32,185 nt of DNA. It comes from Caldifarciminota bacterium. GTDB lineage: Bacteria; Hydrothermota; Tepidihabitantia; SM23-42. The position numbers and the translations under genes were made by a program. The stretch covers positions 1-32,185 of the forward strand of contig JAFGPO010000097.1 in assembly GCA_016936155.1 (NCBI GenBank), read 5' to 3'. Positions 8,446 to 17,393 of this stretch are shown piece after piece. The notes below the pieces were generated by a model that made no database searches, was not told the origin of the DNA, and saw only the letters and a list, made by a program, of their open reading frames with translations. Numbering within the stretch: position 1 is the stretch's first letter; the number at the start of each line of letters is the position of its first letter.

Positions 8446-9996
8446 ATGAAAGCACTATTTGTATGGATATTGGCCATTACGCTCTCCTGGGCAACCACGT
8501 ATAGTGCGACCACGCCTCAGGAGATACAGAATTACACTGACATGCTTCAGGCCGGCGATACGCTGCTCGTGCAAAACGGGCACTATAATATGACATGGAA
8601 TTTATCCGGTCTTGACGGAAATTCAGATGATTGGATCGTGATCCAGGCGCTCGGGAGTGTTGTGATCGACGGTAATGCGTATGATAACGTGATCGATGTG
8701 TACGATTGCCACTATGTTGAATTCAAGGGATTCGAGATCACGAACTCCTACGTTGGATCCGGCATCGACGGCATCAAATTCCGCACTACGAGCGACCACA
8801 TATTCATGGAAGACCTGCACATTCACGATATAACCGGCGTTGGTATCAGCGCGAATCCAGCGGGTGAATCATTCAGGTATCTTACGATCCGGTACTGCCA
8901 TTTGCATGACATTACTGACGTTGGAGAAGGTTTGTATATAGGCAACCATGATGGTCTTTCATCCGTACACCACTGTCTTGTCGAGTTCAATTGGATACAT
9001 GACTGCCACCCACACAAGGGGATACAATTCAAGCGCAGCACGTATCTCAATGTTATCCAGGACAATGTCGTGTATAATTGCGATGAAGCCGGGATCGTGC
9101 TGTACAAAACCGATCAGGCAAGTGCGGCCGAGAATAATATAGTGCGCCGCAATGTAATGTGGAACGCTCCAGAGGGTATTTTCGCGGTTGGCCAGACCGA
9201 TATCGACAACAACATCGTCTTCGATTGCGAATATGGTATTAATGTGCGCAATTATAGCGGGTGGGGTATGGAGGATCTGTACATCAGGAACAATACTATT
9301 TACCACTGCGCCACTACCTGCCTGCGCCTTGATGACTGGAACATCGCGACCGGGGAGATGATATGCATCAATAATGCCTGTTTTCAGGATAGCCTTTCCT
9401 ACAGCGCTATCCAGGTGCCAGATGGTCTCGGGCCCGGGTATGTGGCCCACAACCGTCACTATGGCCAGTCACAAACAGGCGGATCAACATTGGGGAATCA
9501 TCCATCTCAGGAATTCATCAATCCCAGTGTCGTGCCAGGAACTATCGATCTCTATCCGCTAAGCATTGCGACGTTGATCGACACCGGGACATCCAGCTAC
9601 GATGCGCCCATGGATGATTTCAACGGGTGGACGCGACCGATCAACGGACACTGGGATATCGGCGCCTATGAATGGCTCTATGGCACGAATCCCGGGTGGC
9701 AGATCCAGGAGGGGTTCAAACAGGTTTACCCCGCAGTTGAAGAAAATAATGCAACGCATATTGATAGAGAATGTGAGGTGCTGGTATGCAAAGGTGCGGT
9801 GTTATTCAAGAATCTCGACATCGGCGACGAGATCCGTATCCATGATATTACGGGCAGATCGATCTTTGCGAGCGAAAAAACACAGGGAACGAAGTGTATC
9901 TGGACTACGCGGAATATTCCTGCCGGCATATATTTTTATCATATAGTATACCGGAATAGAACCCGGATAACCGGGAAAATTGTGATCGTCAACTGA
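8446..9996 (+). CDS. Secreted right-handed parallel beta-helix repeat protein with T9SS type A-like C-terminal domain (paralog of previous gene)
   Basis: Signal peptide MKALFVWILAITLSWATTYS; rungs such as HIHDITGVGISANPAG; C-term GDEIRIHDITGRSIFA...IPAGIYFYHIVYRNRTRITGKIVIVN; ribosome-binding site AAGGA upstream. Confidence 0.85.
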   Translation: MKALFVWILAITLSWATTYSATTPQEIQNYTDMLQAGDTLLVQNGHYNMTWNLSGLDGNSDDWIVIQALGSVVIDGNAYDNVIDVYDCHYVEFKGFEITNSYVGSGIDGIKFRTTSDHIFMEDLHIHDITGVGISANPAGESFRYLTIRYCHLHDITDVGEGLYIGNHDGLSSVHHCLVEFNWIHDCHPHKGIQFKRSTYLNVIQDNVVYNCDEAGIVLYKTDQASAAENNIVRRNVMWNAPEGIFAVGQTDIDNNIVFDCEYGINVRNYSGWGMEDLYIRNNTIYHCATTCLRLDDWNIATGEMICINNACFQDSLSYSAIQVPDGLGPGYVAHNRHYGQSQTGGSTLGNHPSQEFINPSVVPGTIDLYPLSIATLIDTGTSSYDAPMDDFNGWTRPINGHWDIGAYEWLYGTNPGWQIQEGFKQVYPAVEENNATHIDRECEVLVCKGAVLFKNLDIGDEIRIHDITGRSIFASEKTQGTKCIWTTRNIPAGIYFYHIVYRNRTRITGKIVIVN

Positions 9997-10003
9997 CGAT
10001 TTA

Positions 10004-10031
10004 TTGACAGAATACCATCGGTGGTTATAAT
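10004..10031 (+). promoter_or_regulatory. Promoter of tRNA-Leu
   Basis: TTGACA (10004-10009), 16-nt spacer, TATAAT (10026-10031), 7 nt before the tRNA 5' end. Confidence 0.85.
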
Positions 10032-10038
10032 CACTCGA

Positions 10039-10122
10039 GCCGGGATGGCGGAATTGGCAGACGCGCTAGGTTCAGGACCTAGTTCCCGTAAGGGTGTAAG
10101 GGTTCAAATCCCTTTCCCGGCA
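10039..10122 (+). tRNA. tRNA-Leu (anticodon CAG)
   Basis: Acceptor GCCGGGA/TCCCGGC, anticodon arm CTAGG-TTCAGGA-CCTAG, class II variable arm TTCCCGTAAGGGTGT, T-arm GGTTCAAATCC; CCA not encoded. Confidence 0.97.
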
Positions 10123-10124
10123 TA

Positions 10125-10141
10125 TGCCACCCCTGGTGGCA
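10125..10141 (+). terminator. Hairpin downstream of tRNA-Leu, possible terminator or processing element
   Basis: TGCCACC-CCT-GGTGGCA, 7-bp stem; no clear T-tract. Confidence 0.4.
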
Positions 10142-10326
10142 TTGATTACAGCGATAACACAAAGATTACAGGGATGATCTATGTCTTCTTTACCCTCGAT
10201 GCTGTCTTTAGACATATCCTGCCCTTTCGTAGCCCGCTTATGCCTTATTATTGAATGACTAATGATGTGGTAACGAATGATTGATGACGAATTACTCAAT
10301 AACTAATAACGTAATAACGTTCAGCA

Positions 10327-10836
10327 ATGCCTGTTAATCTTGGTGCGTTTCTCTTTAGATGCCGCGCCTGGATCGCGGTGCCGTTTTTCATTTTCCTCGT
10401 GCTGTTTTCCCGCCCGGGCGCTTATCCGGGCATTGCCTATGCGCTTATCATCACAGGATGTGCGATGAGAATATGGGCGGCCGGGTATATCGGCGTATCA
10501 GCCCGCAAAACACCTTTTGGCACATCGTTTCTTATTAATAGTGGTCCATATAAGTATCTGAGACATCCCCTTTATATCGGCAATTCTCTCCTGGTTGCCG
10601 GCGTTACAATCCTGTTCAATCCCCCATCATGGTATGTATTGATCATTATCATATTGTTCACTGCCATATACGGATTGGTCATCGTGAGCGAACAGGCGTA
10701 TATACGACAACTATTAGAAAAAAAGGTCGGATTCAAATTCAAAAATTGTTTTGGCGAAATCTCGACCATGATCGTTCTGGTTGTGATTATTTTAATCCAC
10801 ATGCTCGTGCCGAAAAATTTATTGTTGAAATTTTAA
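10327..10836 (+). CDS. Isoprenylcysteine carboxyl methyltransferase (ICMT/PEMT)-family membrane methyltransferase
   Basis: GYIGVSARKTPFGTSFLINSGPYKYLRHPLYIGNSLLVAG...SEQAYIRQLLEKK. Confidence 0.8.
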   Translation: MPVNLGAFLFRCRAWIAVPFFIFLVLFSRPGAYPGIAYALIITGCAMRIWAAGYIGVSARKTPFGTSFLINSGPYKYLRHPLYIGNSLLVAGVTILFNPPSWYVLIIIILFTAIYGLVIVSEQAYIRQLLEKKVGFKFKNCFGEISTMIVLVVIILIHMLVPKNLLLKF

Positions 10837-10862
10837 GGGCGATTTCAGAAGAAGGTTACTGG

Positions 10863-12977
10863 CTAGAATTCACCATCGCTGAATTTTTCAAAATCGTCAT
10901 GATACTCGTACTCCTGCCCGAACGTATGGAGGTCGCAGGTATCCTGCGGTTCTGTCCCAGCGACAAATGTGTAGAGCCGTGGATCAGGACAGTATTCGTT
11001 TGCGAGCATGCCGGTCTGTTCGCATATTCGGCAATTGACCAAGCCGGCCGGCATCGGGAATTCCCCGCTTGGCGACGGATCGATCGCAGCCATGAATTCA
11101 CCCCAGACCGGTGCGCATATGTCACCGCCGGTTGCGCCCCGGAAAATGCGTTCGTTGTCATCATTCCCCATCCACACGGCAGCGACATAGTGAGGCGTAA
11201 AGCCGATGAACCATGCGTCCGAATAGTTGTTCGTTGTTCCTGTTTTCCCTGCTGCCGGACCGCGGTAGTACTGCCGAGCTTTGTAGCCGGTGCCGCCATC
11301 GACCACCGAACGCATCGTATTGAGCATGACATATGCGGTTTGCTGCGTGATCGCCGGTTCAGGGAACGGGGTGTTCATCTCAACGAGCGTGCCGTTATTG
11401 TCGGTTATCCGCCGTATGAGGTAGGGCGGCATGCGTTCGCCAAGGTTCGCGATCGTACCGACCGCGCTTGCCATTTCAAGCACGCTTACGTCACAAACAC
11501 CCAGTGCGAGTGAAACGACCGCAAGCAGGGGCGATTCGACGCCGAGTTGATGGGCGTAGTGCACAACAAGCTCCGGTCCGATATTGCGGATAAGCCGGAT
11601 CGCAGCGAGATTCCTTGAATGCTTGAGCGCTTTTTCCATGGTAATCGGACCCATAAACTTACGGTCGTAGTTCGACGGTCGGTAAATACTGTCCATGCCC
11701 GGTATATCGAGCACGATCGGGAGATCGAGCACGATATCTGCCGGGGTGAATCCGTTGTCATATGCGGCTGTCCAGACAAACACCTTGAATGCGCTCCCGG
11801 CCTGTCGATGGGCCTGGGTCACCCGGTTCCACTTGCTCTGGGAATAATCCCTGCCGCCGATCATCGCCTTGACTTCGCCGGTATGGTGATCGATAAGTAC
11901 GAGCGCTCCCTGGAGGTAAGGCGAATACTGGAGCGTATCGCCTATGCCGATTGAATCCCAGTGAGTTTTTGAATCTTTGAATTTATACTGCTCTTCGATC
12001 CCTTCCAGATGTTTTTCCATGATCGTCTCGGCCGCGATCTGGGCTTTAGTATTCAGCGTCGTATAGATATTCGCGCCGCTTCGGTACACGAATTCAGGGC
12101 CGTACTTCAGTTCTAAATAACGCCGGATATCCTCAATAAAATACTCACCCAGTCGTTTTTCTGCCTTTTGTTCGACAAGAATAATCGATTCTGCTTTGGC
12201 GGTCTCGTATTCCGCATCAGTGATGAATTTGCTCTCCGTCATTTTTCGCAACACAAGATTGCGGCGCTGGAGTGCAAGTTCGTAGTTGTTGAATGGAGAA
12301 TAACGATCCGGTGATTTCGGGATCGCGATAAGGAGTGCGCACTCGCTAAGCGTGAGTTCGTATGTTTCTTTATTAAAATAATATTTTGCCGCGGTTGCAA
12401 CACCGTAGCGTCCCCGGCCAAAGTTTATCTGATTAAGATATTTTTCCAGAATTTCTTCTTTCGTATACGCGCGTTCGATCCGTATGGCGAGGATTATCTC
12501 CTTGAGTTTGCGCATCATGGTTTGTTCCATGGTGAGGAACATATTGCGGGCAAGCTGCATGGTTATCGTGCTTCCTCCCTGGATAACCTCTCGGTGCAGG
12601 ATATTGACGATGAACGCGCGCAGGAGTCCGAGGATGTCTACACCCCAGTGTTTGTAGAACATTTTATCTTCGATGCAGATAATTCCGTCCTTGAGATAGT
12701 GAGGAACCCGATCGAGATTTGTCAGTTCCCTGCGTTCGACAAAGAACTCACCGACGAGGCTGTCCTGATCATCATACACCTTGGTGGCGACCGCGGGCAT
12801 GAAGAAGGATATCGACTCGGCCGGCGGGAGATTCCGCGAGACTGAGAGAACCGTACCCGCACCGAGGCCGATCAGCACGGAGAACGCGATGAGGATGGTC
12901 CAGCGTATACGGTGGTGTCTGCCCCTTGTTTTATGCGCCCGATGGGGATCAGGATAGGGTCTTTTCGGTCTTTGCAT
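10863..12977 (-). CDS. Class A penicillin-binding protein (PBP1A family: transglycosylase plus transpeptidase)
   Basis: GT51: YLKDGIICIEDKMFYKHWGVDILGLLRAF...GGSTITMQLARNMFL; transpeptidase: QAGSAFKVFVW, KHSRN, GKTGTTNNYSDAWFIGFTP. Confidence 0.95.
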   Translation of the reverse strand: MQRPKRPYPDPHRAHKTRGRHHRIRWTILIAFSVLIGLGAGTVLSVSRNLPPAESISFFMPAVATKVYDDQDSLVGEFFVERRELTNLDRVPHYLKDGIICIEDKMFYKHWGVDILGLLRAFIVNILHREVIQGGSTITMQLARNMFLTMEQTMMRKLKEIILAIRIERAYTKEEILEKYLNQINFGRGRYGVATAAKYYFNKETYELTLSECALLIAIPKSPDRYSPFNNYELALQRRNLVLRKMTESKFITDAEYETAKAESIILVEQKAEKRLGEYFIEDIRRYLELKYGPEFVYRSGANIYTTLNTKAQIAAETIMEKHLEGIEEQYKFKDSKTHWDSIGIGDTLQYSPYLQGALVLIDHHTGEVKAMIGGRDYSQSKWNRVTQAHRQAGSAFKVFVWTAAYDNGFTPADIVLDLPIVLDIPGMDSIYRPSNYDRKFMGPITMEKALKHSRNLAAIRLIRNIGPELVVHYAHQLGVESPLLAVVSLALGVCDVSVLEMASAVGTIANLGERMPPYLIRRITDNNGTLVEMNTPFPEPAITQQTAYVMLNTMRSVVDGGTGYKARQYYRGPAAGKTGTTNNYSDAWFIGFTPHYVAAVWMGNDDNERIFRGATGGDICAPVWGEFMAAIDPSPSGEFPMPAGLVNCRICEQTGMLANEYCPDPRLYTFVAGTEPQDTCDLHTFGQEYEYHDDFEKFSDGEF

Positions 12978-14022
12978 CGAATAAGTATATCTTGGTTGTA
13001 TCCACCTTCAAGGTGAGCTGTTGTCCGATCATCGGGTGGACATCCCCGGTGGTGAGACGGGCTGATAAGAGGACCTCGCCGCACCGCCCATACACATAGA
13101 TCTCGCTGCCCATAGGTTCTATAACATCGATCGTCAGGGTGATCGGTGTTCCCTGCTTCATGGAGAAATCGCTGGGCCGGATGCCAAGGATAATAGCTTT
13201 GTCGGCCTGTGTCCGGAACCGGTCGTTCAAGGGTATCTTGATTTCGCTATTCTGGAATACGACCGCGCCGTTAGTGCGTTTTATCGTTCCGGTAATGAAA
13301 TTCATCGGCGGACTGCCAATGAAGCCAGCGATAAACGCATTGTCCGGATGCGTGTACAAGGTGGTAGGATCTGCAACCTGTTGTACCGCACCATCTTTTA
13401 GAACAATGATCCGCTGCCCGAGCGTCATCGCTTCAACCTGGTCATGCGTAACATAGAGGATCGTCGTTTGAAAACGCTTATGCAGGCGCGCTAATTCCGC
13501 GCGCATTTGAACGCGTAGTTTAGCATCCAGGTTCGATAACGGTTCATCGAACAAGAATAATTTTGGCTGCCGCACGATCGCGCGACCGACAGCAACACGT
13601 TGCCGCTGTCCGCCGGAAAGTTGCCGGGGTCGTCTTTTTAGGAGGTCTTCAATACCCAGGATGCGCGCGGTTTCCATTACTCGTTCATCGATCTCTTTCT
13701 TTTGGTAATGGCGCATTTTCAAACCGAACGCCATGTTATCGTAAACCGTCATATGAGGGTAGAGGGCGTAATTCTGAAAAACCATCGCGATATTCCGTTC
13801 TTTGGGCGGAACATCATTAACACAGCGTTCATCAATGTAAATTTCACCGGAGGAAACGTGTTCAAGACCGGCAATGCAGCGAAGGATCGTCGTCTTTCCG
13901 CAGCCTGATGGACCGACAAGCACCGCGAATTCCCTATCCGCAATGTCGCAATTCACATTGCGCGCCGCGTAAACGTCCTTGCCGTATATCTTGGTGACGT
14001 TATTGAGTCGAAGCCTGGCCAT
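12949..14022 (-). CDS. ABC transporter ATP-binding protein, UgpC/MalK/MsmK type
   Basis: GPSGCGKTTILRCIAGLE, QNYALYPHMTVYDNMAFGLK, LSGGQRQRVAVGRAIVRQPKLFLFDEPLSNLDAKLR, FIGSPPMNF plus C-terminal TOBE region. Confidence 0.93.
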   Translation of the reverse strand: MARLRLNNVTKIYGKDVYAARNVNCDIADREFAVLVGPSGCGKTTILRCIAGLEHVSSGEIYIDERCVNDVPPKERNIAMVFQNYALYPHMTVYDNMAFGLKMRHYQKKEIDERVMETARILGIEDLLKRRPRQLSGGQRQRVAVGRAIVRQPKLFLFDEPLSNLDAKLRVQMRAELARLHKRFQTTILYVTHDQVEAMTLGQRIIVLKDGAVQQVADPTTLYTHPDNAFIAGFIGSPPMNFITGTIKRTNGAVVFQNSEIKIPLNDRFRTQADKAIILGIRPSDFSMKQGTPITLTIDVIEPMGSEIYVYGRCGEVLLSARLTTGDVHPMIGQQLTLKVDTTKIYLFDAKTEKTLS

Positions 14023-14845
14023 GTTTGGTTACGATCGAGAGGATAGTTGCAAGAGTATTTCGAAGATCCTTCCGTGAGACAATGAGATCGACCATGCCAT
14101 GGGCCAGGAGTGATTCAGACCGCTGGAGCCCGGGCGGGAATTTTTCGCCGATCGTTTGCTCCGCAACTCGCGCACCAGTGAAACCGAGGAGCGCACCGGG
14201 TTCAGCAATGATGATGTCCCCTAACGAAGCATATGATGCCATCACCCCGGCAGTTGTCGGGTGCGTGAGGATTGAGATATACGGTATGCGCTTCTGAGCG
14301 AGGATCGCAAGTTCTGCAGAGGTTTTCACCATTTGCATAAGGGAGAAAATGCCCTCTTGCATGCGCGCACCGCCGGATGCGGAAAGAATGATGAGCGGTG
14401 TTTCTTCTTGGCTGGCAAGACGGATCGCCCGGGCGATCTTCTCCCCGACCACTGAACCCATACTGCCGCCCATGAACCTGAAATCCATGGCCGCAAATAT
14501 GACCGGGATCGCATCGATCGTTGCCTGTCCGTAGACAACGCCCTCATTCATGTTTGTTTTTTCGATCGCTGATTTGAGTTTTTTCTTATATTCTGGAAAC
14601 TCCAGGGGATCGCATGCTTCGAGTTTGCCATCGTGTTCCTGCAGGATCGCATTATCAAGGAGTAATGTAATGTAATTACGGCAATTTATCCGAAAGTGGA
14701 AAGAGCACTTGGGACAGATCCAGAGGTTTTTCTCTAATTCCTTTCGATAGAGGATTTCACCGCAGGTCTCGCATTTGACCCACAGGTCCTTAGGAAGCTG
14801 GAGTTTTTCCTCAGGTTTCGCTTTAACTTTCTTCTTGAACCACAT
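14000..14845 (-). CDS. accD: Acetyl-CoA carboxylase carboxyltransferase subunit beta
   Basis: Zinc ribbon CETCGEILYRKELEKNLWICPKCSFHFR; VVYGQATIDAIPVIFAAMDFRFMGGSMGSVVGEKI; SASGGARMQEG; HPTTAGVMASYASLGD. Confidence 0.96.
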   Translation of the reverse strand: MWFKKKVKAKPEEKLQLPKDLWVKCETCGEILYRKELEKNLWICPKCSFHFRINCRNYITLLLDNAILQEHDGKLEACDPLEFPEYKKKLKSAIEKTNMNEGVVYGQATIDAIPVIFAAMDFRFMGGSMGSVVGEKIARAIRLASQEETPLIILSASGGARMQEGIFSLMQMVKTSAELAILAQKRIPYISILTHPTTAGVMASYASLGDIIIAEPGALLGFTGARVAEQTIGEKFPPGLQRSESLLAHGMVDLIVSRKDLRNTLATILSIVTKHGQASTQ

Positions 14846-14854
14846 AGGAACATA

Positions 14855-14882
14855 ATTGTACCGTGTTTCGTAAAAATGTCAA
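14855..14882 (-). promoter_or_regulatory. Promoter of accD
   Basis: Minus strand TTGACA (14877-14882), 16-nt spacer, TACAAT (14855-14860), start codon 9 nt downstream. Confidence 0.75.
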
Positions 14883-15069
14883 TAGATGGCGTAATAACAC
14901 GCGGTTGAGGCTCGTTCCACGAGCGGTTTAGGACCTGCGGTCGGTTATGGCTTGCTTCACAAGCGCTTCTTCTTCGCTTTGCACTTTGCTCTTTATTTTC
15001 AATTTTGCATCTGAAATCTTAAATGAAAATATAGTTTCTAGCCATCAGCGCATAGTGTCTGCCGTTTAT

Positions 15070-16149
15070 TTAGCGCGGTACTTTGAGTATGAGTACGATG
15101 CCGATCGCGCCGAATACGGTATTTGGAAGCCAGGCAGCAAGGAAAGGGCTCATGATGCCGGCAACACCATATGCCCGGCAGGATTGGATCGCTCCCCAGT
15201 ACAAAAAGGCAATGACAATGCTGATGCCCAATCCGATCGCAATGCCGCCGCGTTTCAAGACCACGGAAAGCGGAAGCGTTATGAGCAGAACGATGATCGT
15301 GATCAGGGGGTAGGAAAATCGATAGTTAAGTTCTACGGCTTCAGCCGTGATGTCCTGACCTGCCCGACCCTGCCTTCGCACAAAGGCTAAGATCTCGAGG
15401 ACGTTCATCTCCTCGAGCTGCTTCATTCTTTTAAGAAAATCCTGAGGTGTTTCTTTAAGTTCAGGCATTGAAATCCGGTCATGTGCTTCAATCGTTTCAT
15501 TGCCCAGGCTATCGAAATGGCGTACGGTTGCGTTATACAGGATCCACGCAGAATCATACTCGGCTGCCACTGCATCGATGCGCGCGATGATCGTATTCTC
15601 AGGAGATATCTTCCATAACGTTAGGACATCCATGCGCCGGCGTTCAGCATCGAATTTTCTCGTATAGTACACCCAGTTGTCCTCGCCGTGGTAGAAAAGG
15701 TTGCGACGTACATTCTGTGACTTGACCGGGCGTTTGTCGATCTTCGTTTGTTTATGCTCATACCACTGTGTTTGGGCGCGGACCACGACAGTTTCCTGGA
15801 AAATGAAGGTGAACAGTGCGATCGCGAATCCCGTCGCAATGATAATGTTGAAGAGGTTGTTCACATTGAGTCCGCAGGTCTTGAGTGCGATCAATTCTTT
15901 GTTCTTAGTCATGATCCCGAAGATGAAAAAGATCGCCATGATCGACGCAACCGGGAGCAATAGGACGATATAGGCAGGAATGAGGTATACATAGTGAAGC
16001 ATTATGTCAATGAACTGGACGTTCTTTGCCAGAAATTTTCCCAGATTGTCAAAGAGATTGATGATAATATAGATGAAGATGAGAACACCAAGGCACAGTG
16101 CTAAAAATTTAAAGAAATCCCGAAGTAGGTATTTATAAATAATCTTCAT
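15070..16149 (-). CDS. lptG: LptF/LptG family lipopolysaccharide export permease
   Basis: YjgP/YjgQ-type protein: MKIIYKYLLRDFFKF...PVASIMAIFFIFGIMTKNKELIALKTCGLN...IGLGISIVIAFLYWGAIQSCRAYGV; 4-nt overlap with upstream lptF. Confidence 0.88.
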   Translation of the reverse strand: MKIIYKYLLRDFFKFLALCLGVLIFIYIIINLFDNLGKFLAKNVQFIDIMLHYVYLIPAYIVLLLPVASIMAIFFIFGIMTKNKELIALKTCGLNVNNLFNIIIATGFAIALFTFIFQETVVVRAQTQWYEHKQTKIDKRPVKSQNVRRNLFYHGEDNWVYYTRKFDAERRRMDVLTLWKISPENTIIARIDAVAAEYDSAWILYNATVRHFDSLGNETIEAHDRISMPELKETPQDFLKRMKQLEEMNVLEILAFVRRQGRAGQDITAEAVELNYRFSYPLITIIVLLITLPLSVVLKRGGIAIGLGISIVIAFLYWGAIQSCRAYGVAGIMSPFLAAWLPNTVFGAIGIVLILKVPR

Positions 16150-17393
16150 CGGAATACCTTTTTTAACGGCGAACGTTCATATTCGGCAAGGAGTAATAAA
16201 TAGATGCCGCTGCACAAAAGGATGATATTCGGGATCCACATCGCCCAAAAGGGTGAAAAGCCGCGCCGGTCCGCGAATTCTTCGCCCACAATCACGAGGA
16301 TATAGTAAAGAGAGAAAAGGAGGACACCAATAATGATCCCGGCAATGCCGCTCTTCTTGAAGAGATAGCCGAGCGGTGCACCCATTATGACAAAGAACAG
16401 GCAGGCGACGGCAAGCGAAAATTTTTTGTTGAGTTCAGTCTTGAGGCGCGCGATTTTGCGCGCTTTCCCGGTAAGTGTATTCAATTGCCTGTCGATCTTG
16501 AATCGTATCGTGCTCAATCGTCCCATGTCCTGGAACACGAACGCCTCGATCCCGGCAAGACCCGCTTCCTGGATCTCAATGCTGAGCTGTTGCACTTCTT
16601 TCTCAGTTTCTTTGATCTGCCGAAGGAGTCCCTGAACATTAAGCTCGTTTTGGTTCCGGTACGTGCGTTCTTCATGGATGACGTCAGTGCTTATTTCCAT
16701 GTTGATGATCTGTTTTGTGAAGTGGGTGCGCTGGTATTTGTCATTGTCGATAAGCTGGTGGAGTTCTCCATCATAGAGCACGAACTGCAGGATTCCTTCT
16801 TCTTCGAAATCCTTGAGATCGCCATGGGGCGCGGTCATCATGAGATTATTCCTGGTATCATAGATCGTGATATCAAATACTTTTGACCGTCCTTCATCCT
16901 TTTGCCCGATATAAACGGTGTAGCCGGGAAAGTCATCCGTGAACACACCTTCAGGAAGCCTGATCGCCGGACGCTTCCGCGATACATCGAGCATAAGATT
17001 GCGTAAGCGGTGGTTTGCCTCAGGAAGAAGTTGAGCGTTGAAAAAGATGAGCCCGATCGTGAATAGTCCGATGACGATCACCGGGGTCCTCATGATCGAA
17101 ACAAACGTCAACCCGCTGGTTTTCAACGCAAGTATCTCGTTGTCGTGGGAGAAGCGGCCGAACGTGACAACGATCGCGACGAGCACGGCCATGGGTGCGG
17201 TGTACGAAACGATCAGGGGAAGGGTATATATGAGGATCTCACCTACGATCAATGCGGGAAGTCCTTTTCGGACAAAAAGGTCGATAAGCCGGAATAGTTG
17301 ATCCATAAGGAGAATAAACGTCAGGGAAAAGACCGAGAACACAAACGGGGGTGTGAATTCCCGTAAAAAATAGCGGTCAATAATCTTAATCAA
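16146..17393 (-). CDS. lptF: LptF/LptG family lipopolysaccharide export permease
   Basis: MIKIIDRYFLREFTPPFVFS...APMAVLVAIVVTFGRFSHDNEILALKTSGL...GAPLGYLFKKSGIAGIIIGVLLFSLYYILV. Confidence 0.88.
   Translation of the reverse strand: MIKIIDRYFLREFTPPFVFSVFSLTFILLMDQLFRLIDLFVRKGLPALIVGEILIYTLPLIVSYTAPMAVLVAIVVTFGRFSHDNEILALKTSGLTFVSIMRTPVIVIGLFTIGLIFFNAQLLPEANHRLRNLMLDVSRKRPAIRLPEGVFTDDFPGYTVYIGQKDEGRSKVFDITIYDTRNNLMMTAPHGDLKDFEEEGILQFVLYDGELHQLIDNDKYQRTHFTKQIINMEISTDVIHEERTYRNQNELNVQGLLRQIKETEKEVQQLSIEIQEAGLAGIEAFVFQDMGRLSTIRFKIDRQLNTLTGKARKIARLKTELNKKFSLAVACLFFVIMGAPLGYLFKKSGIAGIIIGVLLFSLYYILVIVGEEFADRRGFSPFWAMWIPNIILLCSGIYLLLLAEYERSPLKKVFR

Noticed and set aside
10629-11513. 294-aa plus-strand ORF
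   Set aside because: Overlaps ICMT in another frame and lies antisense to PBP1A; no family signature.
12949-14022. Orphan sugar ABC ATPase as an unusual finding
   Set aside because: UgpC/MsmK-type ATPases are often encoded away from their permeases, so its isolation here is not informative.
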